Part shown: positions 28,716 through 38,021 of the stretch, piece after piece
Position numbering within the stretch: position 1 is the stretch's first letter
How the letters are laid out: every line of letters begins with the position of its first letter
DNA from: Bacillus sp. BHET2
GTDB taxonomy: Bacteria > Bacillota > Bacilli > Bacillales > Bacillaceae_B
Direction of reading: 5' to 3'
Assembly (NCBI RefSeq): GCF_005938125.1
Contig: NZ_VCQN01000001.1
Coordinates: 1,612,001 to 1,676,000, forward strand
Length of the DNA stretch: 64,000 nucleotides
Translations under genes and position numbers: made by a program
The notes under the pieces: model-generated
The model's database searches: none
Seen by the model: only the letters and a program-made list of their open reading frames with translations
Told to the model about the DNA's origin: nothing

Positions 28716-30002
28716 TTACATCATATCCTCTTCTTGGAATGATTTCGTTCTCTTGAACTGCACAATCGCCACTGTGATAACGATAATAGATAATAATAAT
28801 GTAATGGCAGCCGCTTTCGAATATTGCGCGGATGTCATAGTCAGACTATAGATCCATGAGATGAGGATGTCTGTTCCACCTGCGTTTTGCCCAGTTAAAG
28901 CAGGGCCACCACCATTGAATAAGTAAATGACATTGAAGTTATTAAAGTTAAACGTGTATTGCGTTATGATGATTGGTGCCGTTGCAAAAAGGACAAGAGG
29001 TAGCGTAATGTTCTTGAATTTCTGGAAGGCTGATGCCCCGTCGACTGTCGCTGCCTCATAAAGCTCATCAGGTATCGATTGAAGAACCCCCGTTGTCATG
29101 GCAAAAATGAATGGGAAACCTAACCAAGCCTGAATACCAATAAGGGCAATTCGTGTATACATCGGTTCGGTCATCCAAGGAAGATCGCCTATGCCGAAAA
29201 ACCCAAGAATATCACGGTTGATCGTTCCGAACGATTCATTGAACATACCGGCGAACACAAGGACGGAAACGAAAGCCGGGATTGCCCAAGGCAGGATGAA
29301 TACCGTACGGATGATTGCTTTTCCTTTTAAATCCTTTTGATTGACAAGGATGGCCAGGAATACACCAAGTGTCACTTGAAGCGTTGTCGCTCCGAATGTC
29401 CAAACGAGTGTCCAGGCAAGTACGGTAATAAATGTTTCTCGCCAAATATCAATCTTGAAAATATCAACAAAGTTTTGAATTCCTACCCAATCGACTAATT
29501 TCGCCGGTGGTGAGTGATACAAATCGTAGTTTGTAAATGCCAGTAAAACAACAAAGATAATCGGGAAGATGACCACGAATACGAGTAGTAAAAATCCAGG
29601 TGACATAATAAGATATGGAAAACCGTTGTCTACCAGGTTTTTGTACTGCTCACGGATCGTACTAAGCTTCTCTCCTCTGTCTCTCTTTTCTCCGTTCTTA
29701 TATGCGTCCCGAAGATTGAACCAATAAAAGCCGATTCCGAAAATGGATACTATGATTGCGAGGATTCCATAAACCATTAAGAAAATGGAATGATCTCCAT
29801 ATGAGATATCTGTCCCAAGGGTTGTAATCCCCCATAATCCGTATCCGATCAAATCTCTAAAGACAAGAATGAAAGCGGCTGTCATAACAAGGAAGAATCC
29901 GCCCTTTAAAAACTGTCTATGATACATCTGACCTAAACCAGGGATTAGGGAAAGGGCCAGCGCTTTTTTTCTATGATTTGTTTGATAGGATTGTCGTTCC
30001 AT
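28716..30002 (-). CDS. mdxF: Maltodextrin ABC transporter permease MdxF (MalF type)
   Basis: 428 residues. After a cytosolic N-terminus come two extra hydrophobic segments (about 15-105), then the six-helix MalF core with the EAA loop (ELYEAATVDGASAFQKFKNITLPLV). The extra N-terminal helices are typical of long MdxF/MalC permeases. Start has AAAGGGG a few nt upstream. Located 148 bp after mdxE, with a hairpin between. Confidence 0.93.
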   Translation of the reverse strand: MERQSYQTNHRKKALALSLIPGLGQMYHRQFLKGGFFLVMTAAFILVFRDLIGYGLWGITTLGTDISYGDHSIFLMVYGILAIIVSIFGIGFYWFNLRDAYKNGEKRDRGEKLSTIREQYKNLVDNGFPYLIMSPGFLLLVFVVIFPIIFVVLLAFTNYDLYHSPPAKLVDWVGIQNFVDIFKIDIWRETFITVLAWTLVWTFGATTLQVTLGVFLAILVNQKDLKGKAIIRTVFILPWAIPAFVSVLVFAGMFNESFGTINRDILGFFGIGDLPWMTEPMYTRIALIGIQAWLGFPFIFAMTTGVLQSIPDELYEAATVDGASAFQKFKNITLPLVLFATAPIIITQYTFNFNNFNVIYLFNGGGPALTGQNAGGTDILISWIYSLTMTSAQYSKAAAITLLLSIIVITVAIVQFKRTKSFQEEDMM

Positions 30003-30100
30003 TCTGTATTCCCCTTTCTACGTTCACTATTTGACAAGCTTCAAGATCTTTTTAAGAAAAGAAGTGTTTATTTCCTTAAAAAGCCCTTGAATTGGTCTTT

Positions 30101-30141
30101 AAAAGGATAGCAGTACCTCTCAAGATGAGAAGTACCGCTAT
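30101..30141 (-). terminator. Intercistronic hairpin between mdxE and mdxF
   Basis: A 14-bp stem (TAGCGGTACTTCTC / GAGAGGTACTGCTA, some G-U pairs) lies just after the mdxE stop, followed by TCCTTTT. Such hairpins usually stop or protect part of the mRNA so that the binding protein is made in excess. Confidence 0.7.
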
Positions 30142-30150
30142 GTTCATTCA

Positions 30151-31428
30151 TTAGTTAGAGTGATTTGCATCAATATTTTGCTCGATTTGTTTCACTGCAG
30201 CATCAAGAGCCGCTTTCGGTTCTTGTTTACCAGTCACTACCGTTTGAAGTGAGTCAGCCATTGGTCCCCATACTTCTCCCATTTCTGGGATGTTTGGCAT
30301 TGGAACTGCATTTTGTGATTGCTCAGCAACCGCTTTTGCACCTGGGTTGTCAGCGATCGCGGGATCGTCGATCAGCCCTTGGTTTGTTGGTACTTCTTGT
30401 GTTTGTTCAAAGCGTAATTTTGCATACTCGTCTTGAGTGATGAATTCGATGAATTTTTGAGCCCACTCTTTATTTTTAGAGTAGCCAGATACGTGCCATC
30501 CTTTAACACCCATGAATGTTTTCATAGGCTCACCGTTTGGAAGCTTAGGCATAGCAGAAATACCAATGTCAATACCAGCATCTTTATATCCTTGGAACGA
30601 CCAAGGTCCGTTCATGACAGAAGCAACTTTTCCTTCACCAAACAGACCGTCCATTGCAGATCCGCCATTTTCTCCGATGATACCTTTAGGGAATAATCCA
30701 TCTGTGTACCATTTTTGAATATATTCAGTACCTTCTACAGCACCGTCATTGTTTAAACCAAGATCTTTCGCATCTAGTGCCCCGTCGTTTTCAGCAAATA
30801 CATATCCGCCGAATCCACCGATCGGTGCATGTGCGAAATAGAAGTTGTCCCAAAGAGCTAAGAAACCATAGTTTCCATCTTTCGTGAAATCTTTAGAGAA
30901 TGTGTAAACTTCATCCATTGTTTTTGGCGCTTCTTCCATCAACGCTTTATTGTAAACAAATACAGGTGTTTCAGAAGATTTTGGAAGACCATATAATTTC
31001 CCATCATAGCTTTCAGCTGTCATGGAAGATTCAGTGAATCTATCTCCAATTTCCCCATCCACTTCTAAAGCAGCAATATGACCTGCAAGAGCAAGCTCAC
31101 CGATTTGATCATGTGGTAATGTTAATACGTCTGGACCCGTTCCAGCAGGACCGTCTAAACGTAGTTGTTCTTTCATCTTAGTAGCCATTTCTACTTCTTT
31201 CACTTCAACCTTGATGCCAGTCTCCTCTTCGAACTTAGCACCAACTTCATCTAGCCATCCGGATTTCTTCTCATCTTCCCAGACAACCAATTTTTCAGGT
31301 TTGTTTGAATCGTCAGCTTTTTTCTCCCCGCTGTCACTTCCCGATCCTTCCTCACGGTTTGGACCACAAGCAGCCAACGCCCCTAATACAAGCATAATTA
31401 CCATAAGTAATGATAACGCTTTCTTCAT
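30151..31428 (-). CDS. mdxE: Maltodextrin-binding lipoprotein MdxE (MalE type)
   Basis: 425 residues: lipoprotein leader with lipobox (LGALAAC), then a Ser/Gly/Asp-rich linker and a type 1 solute-binding domain. KLVVWEDEKKSGW, FAHAPIGGFGGYVF, MNGPWSF and GVKGWHVSGYSKNK match the maltose/maltodextrin-binding branch. The start is at 31428 (MKKALSLL), with AGGAGGGG 5 nt upstream. First gene of the operon mdxE-mdxF-mdxG-amylase. Confidence 0.93.
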   Translation of the reverse strand: MKKALSLLMVIMLVLGALAACGPNREEGSGSDSGEKKADDSNKPEKLVVWEDEKKSGWLDEVGAKFEEETGIKVEVKEVEMATKMKEQLRLDGPAGTGPDVLTLPHDQIGELALAGHIAALEVDGEIGDRFTESSMTAESYDGKLYGLPKSSETPVFVYNKALMEEAPKTMDEVYTFSKDFTKDGNYGFLALWDNFYFAHAPIGGFGGYVFAENDGALDAKDLGLNNDGAVEGTEYIQKWYTDGLFPKGIIGENGGSAMDGLFGEGKVASVMNGPWSFQGYKDAGIDIGISAMPKLPNGEPMKTFMGVKGWHVSGYSKNKEWAQKFIEFITQDEYAKLRFEQTQEVPTNQGLIDDPAIADNPGAKAVAEQSQNAVPMPNIPEMGEVWGPMADSLQTVVTGKQEPKAALDAAVKQIEQNIDANHSN

Positions 31429-31474
31429 CTTGACCCCTCCTAAGTATGATAAAAATGGTGATAATTTAGTAGAC

Positions 31475-31492
31475 TGAACAAACGCTTGCACA
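31475..31492. promoter_or_regulatory. LacI/CcpA-like palindrome, mdxE leader
   Basis: TGAACAAACGCTTGCACA, centred on CG with the inner palindrome CAA-ACGC-TTG. It lies in the mdxE leader, downstream of the promoter. Confidence 0.55.
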
Positions 31493-31531
31493 TACTAAGA
31501 CTTAAACCCCTAAGATACCGCTTACATTAAC

Positions 31532-31549
31532 TGTGAAAACGATTGCACA
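31532..31549. promoter_or_regulatory. LacI/CcpA-like operator (cre-like), mdxE promoter
   Basis: TGTGAAAACGATTGCACA: an 18-bp imperfect palindrome (14 of 18 positions symmetric) just downstream of the expected mdxE transcription start. It fits both a cre site (TGWAANCGNTNWCA type) and a LacI-family operator, so CcpA or MdxR could bind. Confidence 0.65.
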
Positions 31550-31560
31550 ACCTATTTCTA

Positions 31561-31588
31561 ATTATACAAACTATCTTCCTTTTGACAA
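31561..31588 (-). promoter_or_regulatory. Sigma-A promoter of mdxE
   Basis: On the minus strand TTGTCA (31583-31588), a 16-bp spacer and TATAAT (31561-31566); the start site should fall near 31554, next to the operator. Confidence 0.65.
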
Positions 31589-31627
31589 TACTTTTTTGAA
31601 AATTATTTATGTTCTACGAAAATATAG

Positions 31628-31656
31628 AAAACGATTTACTTGTTTGTATGCGTTTT
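31628..31656. promoter_or_regulatory. Inverted repeat upstream of the cytosolic GH13 gene
   Basis: AAAACG (31628-31633) and CGTTTT (31651-31656) form an inverted repeat with a 17-bp gap; each half resembles the operator core AAAACGATTGCAC. Candidate regulator site for the divergent gene. Confidence 0.4.
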
Positions 31657-31717
31657 ATTGACAAGCTTCAAAGTTTAGAATACTCTTTAAATGAATTAAC
31701 AAAGAGGAGGATATTAG

Positions 31718-33478
<1,761 letters not shown>

Positions 33479-33491
33479 CTCGGGGTCAAGT

Positions 33492-33527
33492 GGGACTAAC
33501 CCAAAATGGTTAGTCCCCTTCTCTATT
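33492..33527 (+). terminator. Terminator-like hairpin after mdxD
   Basis: GGGACTAAC pairs with GTTAGTCCC, followed by a short C/T-rich run; the T tract is weak. Confidence 0.6.
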
Positions 33528-33582
33528 TCACTCGAAAACGACCAGGTGCTTCCCCCTGGCAGCCAAGGAAAGGAGAATAACC

Positions 33583-34938
33583 ATGAGTAAAAACCAAAAG
33601 AACCTGACCCTATTCGCCTTAACTTGGCCGATATTCATTGAAATCTTTCTCCACATGTTGATGGGTAATGCCGATACGTTAATGCTGAGTCAATACTCCG
33701 ACGGCTCCGTTGCCGCAGTTGGCGTTTCAAACCAAATTCTATCTCTTATCATCGTAATGTTCGGATTTGTCGCGACGGGTACAGCCATTCTCGTTGCTCA
33801 GCACATAGGCGCGGAAGAACATCGCTTGGCCGGAGAAATTTCCATCGTCTCCATTTCTGTCAATCTCGTATTCGGTCTTCTCTTGAGTATCGGCCTTATC
33901 TTTTTCAGTGAACCTATCCTTTTATCCATGGATCTCCCCCATACTCTACTGAAGGAAGCTTCTTCTTACTTAAAAATCGTTGGAGGGTTTGCGTTCATCC
34001 AAGCTTTGATCATGACGGCCGGAGCAATAATGAGAAGCTATGGCTATACGAAAGATGCCATGTACATCACAATCGGGATGAATTTCATAAATGTGATCGG
34101 AAACTACCTTTTTATCTTCGGACCCTTTGGTGTACCTGTATTGGGCGTGGAAGGTGTCGCTATATCAACCATCTTTTCCAGACTTATCGGGTTCATCGTC
34201 AGTATCATCGTCATCAAGAAACGAATCCCGACCGCACTTCCAATCAAAAGATTGTTTCAATTACCCGCCTCTCACGTTAAAAATTTACTGAGGATCGGTG
34301 TTCCTTCTGCTGGGGAGCACCTATCGTATAATGGCTCGCAAATGGTCATTACCTACTTCATCGCAAGTATTGGAACCAACGCGTTGACAACGAAAGTTTA
34401 CGCACAAAATCTAATGATGTTCATATTTTTATTCAGCGTCGCCATCAGTCAGGGCACTCAGATCATCATCGGTCATATGATTGGGGCCAAGGAATTCGAT
34501 AACGCCTACCAACGATGTTTAAAGAGCTTAAAGATTGCGATCGTGATCTCACTCATGATGGCAGGGGTTTTTTCCCTGTTCGCCGAACCGCTTTTTCGCA
34601 TCTTTACAAGTAATGAAGAAATCATATCCCTTGGGAAAACACTGATTTACTTGACCATTATCCTTGAACCAGGGCGAAGCTTCAACCTGGTGGTCATTAA
34701 CGCACTTAGGGCTACCGGAGACGTCCGTTTCCCCGTTTATATGGGGATTTTGTCCATGTGGGGGGTGAGCGTCACCCTCTCCTACGTACTCGGCATCTGG
34801 TTCGGCCTCGGACTGGTGGGGATCTGGATTTCCTTCATAGCAGACGAATGGCTAAGGGGAATCCTCATGCTTAAACGATGGCGATCAAAAGTCTGGATCC
34901 ACAAACGATTCACCGAAAGCGAGAAAAGTGCCGGATAG
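33583..34938 (+). CDS. yisQ: MATE family efflux transporter (YisQ-like)
   Basis: 451 residues with twelve membrane segments, two MatE domains (about 15-175 and 240-400). MATE proteins export drugs or toxic organic ions with Na+ or H+. In B. subtilis the MATE gene yisQ lies next to yisP and asnO; here the MATE gene is followed by glnK-amtB, the carotenoid genes and asnB, so I take it as the yisQ equivalent. AAGGAG lies 7 nt before the ATG. Substrate unknown. Confidence 0.85.
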   Translation: MSKNQKNLTLFALTWPIFIEIFLHMLMGNADTLMLSQYSDGSVAAVGVSNQILSLIIVMFGFVATGTAILVAQHIGAEEHRLAGEISIVSISVNLVFGLLLSIGLIFFSEPILLSMDLPHTLLKEASSYLKIVGGFAFIQALIMTAGAIMRSYGYTKDAMYITIGMNFINVIGNYLFIFGPFGVPVLGVEGVAISTIFSRLIGFIVSIIVIKKRIPTALPIKRLFQLPASHVKNLLRIGVPSAGEHLSYNGSQMVITYFIASIGTNALTTKVYAQNLMMFIFLFSVAISQGTQIIIGHMIGAKEFDNAYQRCLKSLKIAIVISLMMAGVFSLFAEPLFRIFTSNEEIISLGKTLIYLTIILEPGRSFNLVVINALRATGDVRFPVYMGILSMWGVSVTLSYVLGIWFGLGLVGIWISFIADEWLRGILMLKRWRSKVWIHKRFTESEKSAG

Positions 34939-35015
34939 GGGGGTGTACCTCTACCTTGCTCTTCTGAAGACAATGAACATGAGATGAAGTAAGAAAACTA
35001 CCCAATAATTAATAA

Positions 35016-35072
35016 TACTCAACTAAAAAAGAGTCAGCTTGAAAATACAGCTGACTCTTTTTTAGTTGAGTA
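35016..35072. terminator. Long hairpin terminator after the MATE gene
   Basis: A 24-bp perfect inverted repeat with a 9-nt loop (arms 35016-35039 and 35049-35072). The stem holds an A/T run, so it can end transcription in both directions. Confidence 0.85.
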
Positions 35073-35113
35073 ATATATTGGATGGGTGAAATGAAACCGC
35101 CTTCATGAATTAA

Positions 35114-35130
35114 TGTTAACTTTTTTTACA
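35114..35130. promoter_or_regulatory. TnrA box upstream of glnK-amtB
   Basis: TGTTAACTTTTTTTACA matches the TnrA consensus (TGTNANAWWWTMTNACA) at all but two of the fixed positions, with both outer TGT / ACA arms intact. TnrA activates ammonium uptake genes under nitrogen limitation. Confidence 0.78.
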
Positions 35131-35158
35131 TTTAAGCGTTTTCATTTTAAATTAACAC

Positions 35159-35187
35159 TTGAACTTTTGTTATTTTCTGAATATGAT
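35159..35187 (+). promoter_or_regulatory. Sigma-A promoter of glnK-amtB
   Basis: TTGAAC (35159-35164), a 17-bp spacer and TATGAT (35182-35187). The TnrA box centre lies about 72 bp before the expected start. Confidence 0.6.
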
Positions 35188-35265
35188 AAATAATATAACT
35201 TATTCATGTAATAAAACCTAACATCAATAAGCGTTAAATCGATGAAAATATAAAAGGAGGAAAAA

Positions 35266-35610
35266 ATGATGAAAAAAGTAGAAGCGATCATCCGGGCAGA
35301 AGCCTTTTTATCCTTAAGAGAAGCTTTATGCCTACGTGGATTTAGCGGTCTTACTGTATCAGAAGCTGCAGGCTGCGGGAAACAAAAAGGAAAGCAAGGT
35401 ATTTTCAGGGGAAACAAATTCGAACTTCAGCTCGTGCCAAGGATAAAAGTGGAAATGATTGTGGACGACGGCCAGGTCGAAGATATCATCGACCTCATTG
35501 TGGAGCATTGCAGCACTGAAACCGTTGGAGATGGGAAAATTTTTATTTATCCGGTTGAAGAAGTCATCCGCATCCGTACAGGTGAACGAGGAAAGAAAGC
35601 AGTCTTATAG
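35266..35610 (+). CDS. glnK: P-II family nitrogen regulator (GlnK type)
   Basis: 114 residues. The PII fold is clear: the T-loop region GCGKQKGKQGIFRGNKFELQLVP (about 36-58), the B-loop VGDGKIFIYPVEEVIRIRTGE (about 88-108). Phe52 stands where enteric GlnB/GlnK carry the uridylylated Tyr51. It should bind ATP, ADP and 2-oxoglutarate and gate AmtB. AAGGAGG lies 5 nt before the ATG. It precedes amtB, unlike B. subtilis nrgA-nrgB, where the permease comes first. Confidence 0.93.
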   Translation: MMKKVEAIIRAEAFLSLREALCLRGFSGLTVSEAAGCGKQKGKQGIFRGNKFELQLVPRIKVEMIVDDGQVEDIIDLIVEHCSTETVGDGKIFIYPVEEVIRIRTGERGKKAVL

Positions 35611-35673
35611 AATACCGTGCATTAATCTAAAATCACTTTCGCCACTTATCAACCACATATTGGAGGGATACAA

Positions 35674-37062
35674 TTGATTAAAAAAATTACTACTCTGTTC
35701 GTTCTGTCATTGTTCGTTGGCACCACTGCTTTTGCTGCGGCTCCTACACCAGCATCGGTTCAAGCTTCCGTCGACTCCCTATGGGTCATGATCGCTGCCG
35801 TTCTCGTATTCTTTATGCATGCAGGCTTTGCCATGGTTGAAACTGGATTCACACGGGCTAAAAATTCACTGAATATTCTGATGAAAAACTTTTTAACTGT
35901 AGCGATTGCATCGGTACTATATTTCATCGCCGGATTTGCATTCATGTTCGGCGGGACATCAGGAGGTCTCATTGGAACAGATAGTTTCTTCCTCTCTGGC
36001 CGTGAAGATATCGGTTTCTTCCTCTTCCAGTCCGTATTCGCCGCTACTTGTGCTACCATCATTTCCGGTGCTGTAGCTGAAAGGATGAAACTGAAAAGCT
36101 ATATCCTGTTAACCATTGCCATGACGGGAATCATTTATCCAATTGTTGGACATTGGGTTTGGGGTGGCGGCTGGCTTTCAAAACTTGGGTTTGTCGATTT
36201 CGCCGGATCAACCGTTGTCCATTTAACTGGAGCAGTCGGGGCATTCATCACAGTCCTTTTCCTGGGTGCGCGGGTCGGAAAATACAATAAAGGAAAAGTG
36301 AACGTTATCCCTGGTCATAATATACCGATAGGTGCACTCGGCGTTTTCATCCTTTGGTTCGGATGGTTCGGATTTAATGGCGGCAGTAGTCTAGCTGCTG
36401 ACCCAACTCTTGTTCCCCAAGTCATCACGACAACCTTGTTCTCAGCATCCGCTGCCATTCTTTCATCCGCTTTCTACACGTTAATCCGATTTAAAAGGAT
36501 TGATCCATCTCTTACATTAAACGGTGCACTTGGTGGACTCGTCGGAATTACAGCAGGATGCGCCAACGTATCCCTCATCGGCTCACTCATTATTGGGCTT
36601 ATTGCTGGCGTGATTCTTGTAGAAGCCGTTACTTTCATCGATTCGAAACTTAAAGTCGACGATCCTGTAGGTGCCATTGCCGTTCATGGAATTTGTGGAG
36701 TCTGGGGTACGGTAGCTGTTGGTCTATTCGATGTCCAAAACGGATTATTATATGGAGGCGGCGCTTCTATGGTGGCCATTCAAGCCGTTGGGGTGTTGGC
36801 TGTCATCGCTTGGACTTCCATCACCGTAGGTGGATTCTTATTCATCGTAACTCGGGTTTCCGGCATCCGTGTTTCCCGTGAAGAAGAACTTTCTGGACTT
36901 GACTTTACAGAGCATGGATCGAATGCTTATGAATTAAAGGATACCGTGTTAGAATCAAACGTTTCTTCCGCTTCTCCGTTCGGATCTGGATTAGTCGAAC
37001 GATTAAATTCGATTGGAACAGGTAAAGAGAGTGAAACAATGAATCAGCGAAACACGATCTAA
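35674..37062 (+). CDS. amtB: Ammonium transporter AmtB (NrgA type)
   Basis: 462 residues, with a leader-like first helix (residues 4-22) and eleven core helices. Family motifs: FFMHAGFAMVETGFTRAKN, HWVWGGGWLSKLGFVDFAGSTVVHLTGA and AIAVHGICGVWGTVAVGLF (the two pore His are in VVHLTG and AVHGIC). The C-terminal cytosolic tail of about 65 residues is the contact site for GlnK. TTG start with GGAGGG 6 nt upstream, 63 bp after glnK in one operon. Confidence 0.94.
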   Translation: MIKKITTLFVLSLFVGTTAFAAAPTPASVQASVDSLWVMIAAVLVFFMHAGFAMVETGFTRAKNSLNILMKNFLTVAIASVLYFIAGFAFMFGGTSGGLIGTDSFFLSGREDIGFFLFQSVFAATCATIISGAVAERMKLKSYILLTIAMTGIIYPIVGHWVWGGGWLSKLGFVDFAGSTVVHLTGAVGAFITVLFLGARVGKYNKGKVNVIPGHNIPIGALGVFILWFGWFGFNGGSSLAADPTLVPQVITTTLFSASAAILSSAFYTLIRFKRIDPSLTLNGALGGLVGITAGCANVSLIGSLIIGLIAGVILVEAVTFIDSKLKVDDPVGAIAVHGICGVWGTVAVGLFDVQNGLLYGGGASMVAIQAVGVLAVIAWTSITVGGFLFIVTRVSGIRVSREEELSGLDFTEHGSNAYELKDTVLESNVSSASPFGSGLVERLNSIGTGKESETMNQRNTI

Positions 37063-37067
37063 TTTGT

Positions 37068-37091
37068 GAGCCGCTTAAAGCGGCTCTTTTC
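37068..37091 (+). terminator. Terminator of glnK-amtB
   Basis: GAGCCGCTT pairs with AAGCGGCTC across one base, followed by TTTT. Confidence 0.8.
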
Positions 37092-37135
37092 GATTCATAA
37101 TGTCTCTTCACATTTTTTAGAACTATGAATTTCAT

Positions 37136-37189
37136 AAAAAAATAAGCTCCTATGGAAGGATCCTGTAAAGCTTCCATAGGAGCTTATTT
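37136..37189 (-). terminator. Terminator of the carotenoid operon
   Basis: A stem of about 17 bp (AAATAAGCTCCTATGGAA with its complement) overlaps the crtM stop codon and ends in a T run on the minus strand. Confidence 0.85.
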
Positions 37190-38021
37190 ATGAGATGGTC
37201 GAAATGATTCTTTCTTTTAAATCTTTTGATACGTTGTGTTTCTCTGAGAAGACATTGTAATGATTATTCCTCACTTCACCTAGGATCGCACGGTATAATA
37301 ATGCTGCTCCTTTGACAGGGGTTCTTGAATACACTGGATAAAGGTTCAAAGTACGAAAAGCTTTTTCATAATAGTCTTCAGCTAGACTGGCCATTTCTTC
37401 CCAAATAGATCTGAATGCCTCGTTGTTTCGATGTTCCATTAAATCTGTTACGGTATACTCATATTTCACTAATAAATCCTGTGGAATATATAACCTTCCT
37501 CTTTCCAAATCTTCGCCAATATCTCTTAATATATTGGTGATCTGCATCGCATACCCTAGGTAGATTCCATCGTCTCTAAGTTGCTCCTCTTTGCCTGGAG
37601 CAAGAACAGGTAACAGCATCAACCCCACTGTGCTTGCCACATGATACGAATAGTCGAGGACATCACCCATCTTTACATACACTCTGTCACTCAAGTCCAT
37701 CCTCTGACCCCTTATCATATCCCTGAATGCTTCAATGTCCATGTTGAAATTCTTAAACACATCATCCAGTGCTATCCACATGGCGTCGTTATGATTAAAT
37801 CCTTTCAGAAACGATTCAAATTCCATCTCGAACTGTCGCAATTCTTCGGAAGGACTTGTACCTTCATCAACAATATCGTCTACCCTTCGACAAAATGCAT
37901 ACACTGCCCATACCGCCTTCTTCTGATTCTTCGGCAAAAGGGAGAATGCTCTGTAAAAAGTTTTGGAGTGTTGTTTAATGATATTCTCACATTGGTCGTA
38001 CGCTTCCAAGATCTTGTTCAT
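37188..38021 (-). CDS. crtM: Dehydrosqualene / squalene-phytoene synthase CrtM
   Basis: 277 residues, typical of CrtM. It joins two farnesyl diphosphates to 4,4'-diapophytoene, the C30 carotenoid precursor. The two Mg-diphosphate motifs are intact: DDIVD (48-52) and DIGED (167-171). The start is uncertain: ATG at 38021 lies 12 nt after GGAAGG, ATG at 38033 directly abuts it. Either way the gene overlaps the end of crtNb by 35-47 bp in another frame. A CrtM-like gene (yisP) also lies beside asnO in B. subtilis. Confidence 0.88.
   Translation of the reverse strand: MNKILEAYDQCENIIKQHSKTFYRAFSLLPKNQKKAVWAVYAFCRRVDDIVDEGTSPSEELRQFEMEFESFLKGFNHNDAMWIALDDVFKNFNMDIEAFRDMIRGQRMDLSDRVYVKMGDVLDYSYHVASTVGLMLLPVLAPGKEEQLRDDGIYLGYAMQITNILRDIGEDLERGRLYIPQDLLVKYEYTVTDLMEHRNNEAFRSIWEEMASLAEDYYEKAFRTLNLYPVYSRTPVKGAALLYRAILGEVRNNHYNVFSEKHNVSKDLKERIISTIS

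Noticed and set aside
35131-35150. cre site before glnK (ATGAAAACGCTTAAA, minus strand)
   Set aside because: The right half lacks CA, and nitrogen control by the TnrA box explains the locus better.
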